64,000 bases of DNA from Puniceibacterium antarcticum (GTDB lineage: Bacteria > Pseudomonadota > Alphaproteobacteria > Rhodobacterales > Rhodobacteraceae). The notes under the pieces were generated by a model. The model was not told where the DNA came from and did no database searches. It worked only from the letters and a program-made list of their open reading frames with translations. Numbering within the stretch: the stretch's first letter is position 1; every line of letters begins with the position of its first letter. Positions 15,165 through 22,059 of this stretch are shown piece by piece. The DNA is taken from positions 1 to 64,000 of the forward strand of contig NZ_AWWI01000120.1 in assembly GCF_002760615.1 (NCBI RefSeq). Direction: 5' to 3'. Made by a program: the position numbers and the translations under genes.

Positions 15165-16867
15165 TGCATCCTCGCTTTCACTTTGGGTTGTGCTGCGATC
15201 CGCGCGCCTTGGGCCACGGCCAGAACCGATGCCGCCGCCGCGTCGATCCGGCCCGTGGATCGGGCCTTCGCAATCTTGATGTTGTTCGCCGGGTCGCGCA
15301 GGCACACGGTGTCCGCGAAGGCAGAGCGCAGCAGAAGGGAGGGCTTGGCTTTCACCAGCCCGTCAAACGCAGCACGGCGGAACCGCTCTGCATCCTCGCC
15401 ACCGTCCCGAAAGCCCTGCCCGCGCCAGACCAGCGGCGCGCGGATGCCCGCCCGGCCAATCGCTTCTCCCAGTTCGGCCTGCTTGTAGCGGTCCATGGTG
15501 ATCGCGATGACGGACTGATCTTCAACATGGCGCATGACCTCGACCAGCCACGGCGCGACAGGCACGGTCTTATCGCCTAGAACGGACAGCTCGCCCCTGT
15601 CGCGCATCTCGACATAGCGCCCGGCTACGCCATCCGTCTGGCCACGATCCAAGAGGCCGGGCATGGATGGGAACGTGCCCAGGCATTCAAGCCGACCGGT
15701 AGCGGGCCAGTAAAACGCCGCCGCTGTCATGGAGGCCGAGCCGCCGAGGTCGATCCCGATAACGACCCCGCCTTCGCGGGGTGGCAGCGCCGAGGTTTCG
15801 CAGCCAAGCCATTCGTCCAGGGTAATCAGCAGATCCCGCGATTCGCCGGACACGCGCTCATTGCGGTTGTAAAGCCGGAAGCTTGTGAGGCTGGAACCGC
15901 CCCGCGCAATGGCACGCTTGGCTTGAGCTTCCAGCCATTCCAGCGAACCGCCGATGCCGTGAGGTGCGCCGGGGTTAGCAATCAGCAGGCTTTCCGGGTC
16001 ATCGGCAGGCAGGCCCGGGGCTGGCCGATGCTCTTGGACGTAAGAGCCGGGCGAAGGATCGTCGATCCACCGGGAAAACGGGTGCGTGTCATCGCTGGCG
16101 CTGGTGCTGATCAGGAAGGCGCGACCTTCGCGCTTGCCCAGACCGGACAACAGCGCATGTTCCAGCTCGTCGCCACGATCAAGCGCCCAGTGCCCGCGCT
16201 CATCGAGGATCGCCATGGTCGGCGCGCCGCCGAGGGCTGATTTGCCGTCCGCTGCGATCACGCGCAGGATATGCCCGCCGCCGTCGCCCTCATATTCAAT
16301 CTCAAGCCGGGGCGCGCGCCGGAAAATGAAGTGCCGCCGGATTTCCATAGGCAGGCTGGCGATGAAGCCCGCAACAAAGTCCCAGATGATGCGCCCCTGA
16401 TCGCGGGTACGCGCGGCTGCAATGATCTCGCGCCGGGGTTGGCGATCCCAGACACCGATCAGACCGCCGAGGGCAAGCCCTGCCGTGATCGCGGATTTCC
16501 CGTTGCCGCGTCCAATGCTTAGAATGGCGTTGGCGGTCGTGTCGGCCATCGCGCCTTCAATGAACTGGCGCTGAAAGGGTGCGAGCGTGACAGGTTTTCC
16601 AGCGTTCGGCCCCTCGGGGATTTTGAGGCCATGCATGAACTGCATAGCTCTTTCTGCCGGGGCCGCGTTTTCGGCCTCCGCGTCGTGCGCGAAAATTGAC
16701 AACTCCCATCCTCGGTCCCGCGTGTCGTTCAAAGTCGCGGTATTGGTACCTAATTCAAAGAGGTCGGCTTGATGATGCTCGGAAGGACGCGGCGCGCGTT
16801 GTGCGGGCGGCAGTTTCGAGCCATCCGCCTTGCGCCATGTTCTTTCTTTCTTCTTCGCCTCGGTCAT
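15155..16867 (-). CDS. Phage terminase large subunit
   Basis: A 570-residue DNA-packaging motor of the HK97-like TerL group. The Walker A variant is GRGNGKS (119-125) and the Walker B with catalytic Glu is AILDERGHW (Asp222, Glu223). The C-terminal nuclease has acidic residues in VIGIDLGGSAS, AITMDRY and GRIDAAAASVLAVAQG. It is full length. No small terminase subunit is recognised upstream; 396 bases of non-coding DNA precede it. Confidence 0.95.
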   Translation of the reverse strand: MTEAKKKERTWRKADGSKLPPAQRAPRPSEHHQADLFELGTNTATLNDTRDRGWELSIFAHDAEAENAAPAERAMQFMHGLKIPEGPNAGKPVTLAPFQRQFIEGAMADTTANAILSIGRGNGKSAITAGLALGGLIGVWDRQPRREIIAAARTRDQGRIIWDFVAGFIASLPMEIRRHFIFRRAPRLEIEYEGDGGGHILRVIAADGKSALGGAPTMAILDERGHWALDRGDELEHALLSGLGKREGRAFLISTSASDDTHPFSRWIDDPSPGSYVQEHRPAPGLPADDPESLLIANPGAPHGIGGSLEWLEAQAKRAIARGGSSLTSFRLYNRNERVSGESRDLLITLDEWLGCETSALPPREGGVVIGIDLGGSASMTAAAFYWPATGRLECLGTFPSMPGLLDRGQTDGVAGRYVEMRDRGELSVLGDKTVPVAPWLVEVMRHVEDQSVIAITMDRYKQAELGEAIGRAGIRAPLVWRGQGFRDGGEDAERFRRAAFDGLVKAKPSLLLRSAFADTVCLRDPANNIKIAKARSTGRIDAAAASVLAVAQGARIAAQPKVKARMQWF

Positions 16868-17263
16868 CGTTTCACTCTCGCGTGTTGCTCTGTGTTAATC
16901 GTTGCTCTGTCTTGCCCCTGCTTACTGGTGAGGGTCGTTGTGACGGTCAGAAAGCGGGTTAACGTAGCGGGGTTGGAAACCCGCCTCCCGCCCTGACCGC
17001 CGCGATCTTGCCTGCTCACCGGAGCCGAGCCGCCGCTTAGGTCAGACCTGCCTTTCCCTCGGCTCGGTCCGCTCTCCCATGTTCACCGCCGTAGAGGGTG
17101 GCAGTGGGGCCTTAGGGCTTGGAGAGACCGCACGACGCGGAATAGCTGCCCTTGTGCTGTGGCCCGTTCCCCGGTAGCACTTTGGATGAGACGTCCCCGG
17201 CTAACCCGTGAAAGCCAGACGCCTCATAAGCCCGCCGTGTCACCGGCGGGCTTTCTCTTTGCC
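16868..17263. other. Non-coding stretch upstream of terminase
   Basis: These 396 bases have no convincing gene. They hold a strong hairpin near the right end (17229-17252) and several short inverted segments. In packaging modules the cos or pac site is often beside the terminase genes, so this is a candidate, but no cos motif is recognised. Confidence 0.5.
17229..17252. terminator. GC-rich hairpin downstream of the 17264 gene
   Basis: A perfect 9-bp stem, AGCCCGCCG with CGGCGGGCT, and a 6-base loop. It comes 12 bases after the stop of the reverse-strand gene at 17264. On the + strand it is followed by ttctcttt; on the reverse strand the tail is weak. It may be a terminator or attenuator before the terminase gene. 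Confidence 0.5.
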
Positions 17264-17494
17264 CTATCTCTCGATCAACTCCGGCTGTGCCTCGGGCACC
17301 TGCCCCAGCTCTGACACCAGACGCCGCATCACGGACGCCTGACGGTCGCTCGGGCGCCAGCTCGGGCGCTTGCCGTTGCGGGCAATGGACTTCACAAAGC
17401 CTTGCACCCATGCGTCGCTGTTATCGGCCATCGCCCGCCGCGTGACGCTGGGCCAGTGGTGGGTCAGGATCACATCAAGCTCGTGCTCGGTCAT
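17264..17494 (-). CDS. Small phage-module protein, unknown
   Basis: A 76-residue protein (MTEHELDVILTHHWPSVTRR...) with a WRPSDRQASVMRRLVSEL segment. It is soluble and helical and has no recognised domain. It overlaps the connector gene by 4 bases and precedes terminase. Small proteins of this look occur in Rhodobacterales prophages as far as I recall. It is too short and lacks features for a confident small-terminase call. Confidence 0.65.
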   Translation of the reverse strand: MTEHELDVILTHHWPSVTRRAMADNSDAWVQGFVKSIARNGKRPSWRPSDRQASVMRRLVSELGQVPEAQPELIER

Positions 17495-18033
17495 ACCTGC
17501 ACCCCGCGATACCGCGCGCCCACGCGGGCCATGTGCGGCGACGTGGTCAGGGACTTGGCGTCCATCGGCGACCTGCCGTCATAATGCAGCGCGGCCTGAT
17601 CCCTGATCGCTTCGGCCAAGTCGCGTGGAATGTCGTCGGCTTCGTCACCAAAGCCCGCCGTGTATTCGATGATGATCCGGCTGGGGGTTAGCGCAAGATA
17701 GGTGTCCCGCCATCGGATCATGGGACGGATGCCCCCGATCACGTCAAAGGCGGTGAACGCGGTGCCGTCGATGGTGACGGCTATTTCAGCATCATCAGCC
17801 ACCGGCCCGATTGGCAGGAGCATGTCGCGTTCGCAGTTTGGGTCAAAGACGTTGACAAGAATTGTCTGGGTCAACAGCGCGATTTGAGCGAATTGCTCGA
17901 CCTCTGCCGCCGCAGTCCAAGCCTTGTTGGTCAGATCGTCGTCCGCATCGTTAAAGTCCACACGGGAGTGAACTTTGATCGACGCAAGATCGAACGGCAA
18001 AGCGGTTGAAACAGGAACCCTTTGGACAAGCAT
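17491..18033 (-). CDS. Head-tail connector protein (gp6-like)
   Basis: A 180-residue protein of the phage gp6/phiE125 gp8 connector family. Features: LASIKVHSRVDFNDADDDLT near the start, WTAAAEVEQFAQIALLTQT, the central beta part PIGPVADDAEIAVTIDG, and the C-terminal AIRDQAALHYDGR. It forms the ring under the portal. The ATG at 18033 lies 2 bases after the stop of the previous gene. In normal HK97-like phages this gene follows the capsid; here it precedes terminase. Confidence 0.88.
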   Translation of the reverse strand: MLVQRVPVSTALPFDLASIKVHSRVDFNDADDDLTNKAWTAAAEVEQFAQIALLTQTILVNVFDPNCERDMLLPIGPVADDAEIAVTIDGTAFTAFDVIGGIRPMIRWRDTYLALTPSRIIIEYTAGFGDEADDIPRDLAEAIRDQAALHYDGRSPMDAKSLTTSPHMARVGARYRGVQV

Positions 18034-18035
18034 TT

Positions 18036-18590
18036 TCAAAGCGCAATCTCCACTTCACCGATGTGACGGAAGAATGCGGTCTGATCCTTGGCACTCATGG
18101 CCTCATAAGCCGCCAGCGCATAAGCCTTGAGTTCGGAACGGCTGGCGCAGGACGCCCACCACCGCGCGTCAGTCATGGGGTTTAGGAAGGTTGGCAGCGG
18201 CGCACCGGCCCCGCCCATGAGCGGGCGCGTGACCGCATCGCGCTGATCAGCGTCGAGGGTGGCAAGGCCCGCCCAGGTCATGGCGGCGCGCTCTTGCGGG
18301 GACAGAATGCGGGCGAAGACATGGGCAGCACGGTGCCATGCATCGAACCCGCCAAGCGTCAGCGCATAGCCCAGATGCCGGGACGCGTCCTTGTGCTTGG
18401 GGTCTATGAATTTGGAGAGTGTGGAGCTACTTTTTCGGTTTACAGAAGGTTTGCAAGCCGTTGAATTTTCAGGGGTCGAAAACCCTTGGTGTTTACACTC
18501 TTTTTCTTGTTTTTCTAAGCCCTTAGAAGGATTGCAAATCCGTGTAGACCGGTTCGATTCCGGTACCCGCCTCCAAGCTTTTCTATTCAT
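18036..18590 (-). CDS. First gene of the head operon; its frame runs into attR
   Basis: The convincing coding part is the last 120 residues (RHLGYALTLGGFDAWHRAAH through FFRHIGEVEIAL), an unrecognised protein of a type I associate with Rhodobacterales prophages. No ATG, GTG or TTG occurs in frame before that part until the ATG at 18590, which is in host DNA beyond attR. The intervening codons translate the tRNA-derived repeat and an AT-rich arm region. So the natural start may lie on the other side of attP in the excised circle, or an unusual start is used. Confidence 0.6.
   Translation of the reverse strand: MNRKAWRRVPESNRSTRICNPSKGLEKQEKECKHQGFSTPENSTACKPSVNRKSSSTLSKFIDPKHKDASRHLGYALTLGGFDAWHRAAHVFARILSPQERAAMTWAGLATLDADQRDAVTRPLMGGAGAPLPTFLNPMTDARWWASCASRSELKAYALAAYEAMSAKDQTAFFRHIGEVEIAL
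18438..18498 (+). promoter_or_regulatory. Candidate integrase arm-type sites, right arm
   Basis: GTTTACAG at 18438-18445 is identical to both left-arm repeats, and GTTTACAC at 18491-18498 differs by one base. All four copies have the same orientation. Confidence 0.5.
18513..18528. repeat. Inverted repeat abutting the attR core
   Basis: TTCTAAG-cc-CTTAGAA is a perfect 7-bp inverted repeat that ends exactly where the 50-bp attachment repeat begins. Its position suggests a protein-binding site used in recombination. Confidence 0.6.
18529..18578 (+). repeat. attR, right 50-bp attachment repeat
   Basis: Perfect copy of 8241-8290. It contains only the 3' half of tRNA-Cys and has no acceptor 5' strand or D arm, so it is not a tRNA gene. 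Confidence 0.95.
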
Positions 18591-19071
18591 TTCTGACAGT
18601 TGGATCTGGTGCCATCTTCCGGGTTACTCGGTCGTTGGGACTGGCACCGCCTGAGCTGCAGCGTTTTCAATCTGGTCTGACAACCAGCGGCTGCGCTATT
18701 GCGTGGCTAGGACTTGCGGGCGTTTTTGACCTTGCGCGATTGTGCCCGGACGCGGGAATGGTGCCTGTGCGGCAGAGCTGCGCAAAGGTTTTCCGGGACA
18801 ATCCTTACGGGCGGCCCCAACAGACCTTGCGCGGTCGATTCGCATTTTCCCCAGAGCGCGCGGCCGCGACAGATTGCGCGCCGACATGATCGGTCGTTTT
18901 TTTCAGCTGACGCCGCCACTGCGGGCGTCTTGCTAGGTGTCACACCCTATCCAACCTTACAGCGTTTCGGGTTAACTTGGATTGGATAGTCGCGGCATCC
19001 CCCTTTGGTAGAACGCGAAATCCGATGCCCGTTGTCTGAGGTTAAACACGAACCGCTTTGAAGGAGTCCGC
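18591..19071. other. Intergenic host DNA right of the island
   Basis: About 480 bases without a supported gene. Short open frames here lack ribosome sites and family resemblance. The stretch holds GC-rich short hairpins and the ribosome site aaggag before the ghrA start. Nothing else is recognised. Confidence 0.5.
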
Positions 19072-20004
19072 ATGACTGTTGCAGTGTATCTACCCGCCGA
19101 TGACAAGACCCAGTGGTGGGTGGACATGTTGCAGGCTCTGCTGCCCGGCTGGGTTGTCGCGCCGATGGAGGCCATGACCGCCCCCGAGGAGGTGACATAT
19201 GCCGTTGTCTGGCGCCCGCAAACCGGGGATCTGGCGCGGTTTGCCAATCTCAGGGCGATTGTGTCGATCGGTGCGGGCATCGACCATGTGCTGGCCGATG
19301 ACAAGCTGCCTGCCGGTGTGCCGATCATCCGCACCGTGGGCGATGATCTGACCCAGCGGATGCGCGAATATGTGGCGCTGCACGTGCTGCGCCACCACCG
19401 CGACATGCCCCGCCAGTTGCAGGCGCAGGCCGAGCGGGACTGGCATGCCATCGTGGTGCCGGTCGCGCCAAGACGCAATGTCGGCGTCATGGGTCTTGGC
19501 AATCTGGGCGCGGCGGCGGCGCGCACGCTGGCCGATCTGGGCTTTGCCACCCGGGGCTGGTCAAAATCCGCGAAATCCATCGACGGCGTGGAAACCTTTG
19601 CCGGGCCCGCGCAGTTCGACGCCTTTCTGTCAGGCTGCGAGATTCTGGTGAACCTGCTGCCGTTGACCGATCAGACGCGCGGCATCCTGAACGCGGATCT
19701 GTTTTGCAAGCTGGCCAAGGGCGCCTGCATCATCAACTGCGCGCGTGGCGGGCATCTGGTGGAGGACGACCTGCTGGCCGCGCTGGACGCGGGCAGGATC
19801 AAGCAGGCGACGCTGGATGTCTTTCATGTGGAACCCCTGCCCGCCGATCACGCGTTCTGGAGCCATGCAGCGGTCACCGTGACGCCGCATGTCGCCTCGC
19901 AGATCGACGCAGACACCGGCGGGCGGATCATTGCGGCCAACCTGATGATGTTTGAGGAGACCGGCACCTGCGCCGATCTGGCCGACGCGCAGCGCGGCTA
20001 TTGA
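19072..20004 (+). CDS. ghrA: Glyoxylate/hydroxypyruvate reductase A-type dehydrogenase
   Basis: A 310-residue D-2-hydroxyacid dehydrogenase. The NAD(P)-binding Rossmann motif is GVMGLGNLGAAAA. The catalytic set is visible: Arg in NCARGGHLVEDD, Glu in HVEPLP and His in TPHVAS. The overall form (short N-terminal domain, WRPQTGDLARF, SIGAGIDH) fits GhrA, which reduces glyoxylate and hydroxypyruvate in the cytoplasm. The start has a strong aaggag site. It is followed by a perfect palindrome likely to end transcription. Confidence 0.92.
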   Translation: MTVAVYLPADDKTQWWVDMLQALLPGWVVAPMEAMTAPEEVTYAVVWRPQTGDLARFANLRAIVSIGAGIDHVLADDKLPAGVPIIRTVGDDLTQRMREYVALHVLRHHRDMPRQLQAQAERDWHAIVVPVAPRRNVGVMGLGNLGAAAARTLADLGFATRGWSKSAKSIDGVETFAGPAQFDAFLSGCEILVNLLPLTDQTRGILNADLFCKLAKGACIINCARGGHLVEDDLLAALDAGRIKQATLDVFHVEPLPADHAFWSHAAVTVTPHVASQIDADTGGRIIAANLMMFEETGTCADLADAQRGY

Positions 20005-20016
20005 GGTTGAGATAAC

Positions 20017-20042
20017 CTCCGGCCCCGGATCCGGGGCCGGAG
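20017..20042. terminator. Perfect 26-nt palindrome between ghrA and ggt
   Basis: Half-site CTCCGGCCCCGGA is repeated as its exact reverse complement with no spacer. It lies between two convergent genes and could form a hairpin in either transcript. There is no T run, so termination is only probable. Confidence 0.55.
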
Positions 20043-20054
20043 CGTGGCGTGGCG

Positions 20055-21722
20055 TCAGATGTGAAACGCCACCCCCTGTTCCGCGAGCCCACCGCCCAGG
20101 GCCGATACCGTCCCGTCGGCGCGCCAGCAGGCGGCGCCGGTCATTGTACCGTCGGCCCCAAAGGCGATGGCGTTCATGCCCCCGCCGATATGGGGCACCA
20201 CGCGCACCTCGTGTCCCATGGCCTCCAACGCCTCGACGTGGTGGGCAAAGGCCGGCTCGACCTCTACATGGCCGCCCTCGGTCCAGACGCGCGGTGCCTC
20301 GACCGCCTGCTGGGGCGTCATGCCATGGTCGATCAAGTTGACGATGGCCTGCAAAGCCGACGGGAAAATCCGCAGGGCCCCCGGCAGACCAAGGGCAAAG
20401 GCCGGCTTGCCCCCCTTGAGCACGATCATCGGCGCCATTGAGGTCGGCACCCGTTTGCCCGGCGCGATGGACAGCGCCTTTCCGGGATGCGGGTCAAAAT
20501 TATACATGTAGTTGTTGGGAATGATACCGGTGCCCGGCACCATGAAGCGCGCCCCGAACAGCCCGTTAATCGTATGGGTCGCCGACAGGATCATGCCATC
20601 CTTGTCCGCCACGGTGACATGCGTGGTGTTGTTGCTTTCATAGCCCGGCGGCACCGGGGCCGCACCGCCCACATCGCGCAGCCGGGCGCGGCAGTCGTTT
20701 GCGTATTCCTTTGAGGTGTAGCGTTCCACCGGGATATCGACAAAATCCGGATCACCCGAAGCGGCGCGGCGATCCTCGAATCCGATGCGGATCACCTCCA
20801 TCAGCAGATGCAGACGCGCAGCGGTATCAAAACCCATGGCCGTCAGATCATACCCTTCGAGGATGTTGAGCATCTGCGCCACATGCACGCCTGAGGAGGC
20901 CGGCGGAGGGGGGCCCGCCACCTCAAAACCGCGGTAGCTGGAAAAGATCGCGTCGCGTTCGTGGGGCACATAGCCTTTGAGATCCTCTAGGGAGAGCGAC
21001 CCGGCATCGTCCCCACCGGTGTTCAGCCGGTCGACAAGCGCCTGCCCCAGCGCGCCGCCATGCAGCGCCGAGGCGCCTTCGCTGCGGATCAGTTTCAGGC
21101 TTTCGGCATAGTCGGGCTGGCTGAGGTGATGGCCCACTGGGGCGGGCGCGCCGTCGGGCAGGAAGATGCGCGCAATTTCGGCGTCTTGCGCCATGTCATC
21201 GGCGTGGCGCAGAATGTTGCCGTTCAGATAGCTCGACACCCGAAAGCCCCCCGCCGCCAGCCGGATCGCGGGCGAGGTGACATCCGCAAACGGCAACCGC
21301 CCGTGTCGCGCGTGCATGGCGCACCATCCGGCAAGGTTGCCCGGCACCGCGACCGAGGACGGTCCCACCAGATTACGACGCCCCGCCGTTTCCATGTAAT
21401 CGGGCAGGCTGTCCGACACCGGCTGATACATGTCGGCCCGGGCTGCCCCCGGCGCCTCTGACAGACAATCGAACACCACATGCTTCCCGTCCGGCAGGCG
21501 CAGATGCGACACGCCACCGCCCGCAATGCCCACCATCATCGGTTCGACCACCGTCAGCGCAAGCAGCGCCGCGACACCCGCATCCACCGCATTGCCGCCC
21601 ATGGCCAGCACCTCGTGCCCGGCGGCAGAGCCTAGCGGATGATTGCTTACCACCACCCCGCCAGAGCCGGAGGCCGGGTGTTTCTTGCAGGTGAAGGGCA
21701 GCGGGGTTTGCAGTGCGGTCAT
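20055..21722 (-). CDS. ggt: Gamma-glutamyltransferase family protein
   Basis: A 555-residue Ntn-hydrolase precursor. Self-cleavage is expected before the nucleophile Thr366 in NNTTHVTVAD, giving large and small subunits. The gamma-glutamyl-binding GLFGARF and the late GGGMNAIAF are present. There is no signal peptide, so it appears cytoplasmic, unlike the periplasmic E. coli enzyme. Members act on glutathione or related gamma-glutamyl or oxamate-type amides. It converges with ghrA. Confidence 0.9.
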   Translation of the reverse strand: MTALQTPLPFTCKKHPASGSGGVVVSNHPLGSAAGHEVLAMGGNAVDAGVAALLALTVVEPMMVGIAGGGVSHLRLPDGKHVVFDCLSEAPGAARADMYQPVSDSLPDYMETAGRRNLVGPSSVAVPGNLAGWCAMHARHGRLPFADVTSPAIRLAAGGFRVSSYLNGNILRHADDMAQDAEIARIFLPDGAPAPVGHHLSQPDYAESLKLIRSEGASALHGGALGQALVDRLNTGGDDAGSLSLEDLKGYVPHERDAIFSSYRGFEVAGPPPPASSGVHVAQMLNILEGYDLTAMGFDTAARLHLLMEVIRIGFEDRRAASGDPDFVDIPVERYTSKEYANDCRARLRDVGGAAPVPPGYESNNTTHVTVADKDGMILSATHTINGLFGARFMVPGTGIIPNNYMYNFDPHPGKALSIAPGKRVPTSMAPMIVLKGGKPAFALGLPGALRIFPSALQAIVNLIDHGMTPQQAVEAPRVWTEGGHVEVEPAFAHHVEALEAMGHEVRVVPHIGGGMNAIAFGADGTMTGAACWRADGTVSALGGGLAEQGVAFHI

Positions 21723-22059
21723 GTCGGTGATTTTCCTGATCGGTCCGTGTGATGCGCCAAGGGCGTCGCGGCGAGCTTAAACGCATCTGTGCCGAAGTGT
21801 CAGGCCGAGACCAGAGCCAGTCTGGATATTTTCGGGCTTCGGGCAGTACCTGTGCAGAACAACGGCAGGGAACGGAGGGGCAGAACCACCCCCGGCACGG
21901 ACGCCCGAGAGGGGGTCACAGATCAGCTTCGCCCAACAATCACGCCACCGGGGCGAATGCGGACTTTGTCTGTGCCGCCCCTTGTCGCCGCCACTTTCCC
22001 CGGCTCGAGCGATGCTCTACTCCTGCGGCGCAATCGCTGCATGCCAGACCGGAGAGACC
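21723..22059. other. Intergenic region between ggt and murJ
   Basis: About 337 bases between divergent genes, so promoters for both must lie here. Open frames in the region look like GC-rich shadows. A segment near 21823 (ggatattttcggg) faintly recalls the genome repeat but is too degenerate to call. Confidence 0.45.

Larger units (their letters stand above)
8241..18578. mobile_element. Integrated capsid-encoding island (candidate phage satellite)
   Basis: A 10.3-kb element bounded by perfect 50-bp direct repeats, the left one inside tRNA-Cys. It holds an integrase next to the left end, an Xre regulator with twin operators, four small accessory genes, and a head and packaging module (connector, terminase, head closure, HNH, capsid, protease, portal). 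No tail, tape measure, lysis or replication gene is visible. All module genes read in one direction with short overlaps. This fits a capsid-forming satellite that would borrow tails from a helper phage; a prophage deleted for its tail region is the alternative. Confidence 0.8.

Noticed and set aside
11564-18033. Gene transfer agent cluster of Rhodobacterales
   Set aside because: Gene order differs, there are no tail genes, and the set is bounded by att repeats with an integrase, unlike the chromosomally fixed GTA.
18529-18578. A second tRNA-Cys gene
   Set aside because: Only the 3' half is present; the acceptor 5' strand, D arm and the start of the anticodon arm are missing. It is the attR repeat.
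8241-18578. Complete inducible prophage
   Set aside because: At 10.3 kb it lacks tail, tape measure, lysis and replication genes.
21823-21845. Fifth full copy of the intergenic repeat
   Set aside because: Only ggatattttcggg is similar; the hairpins and the catctgccc head are missing.
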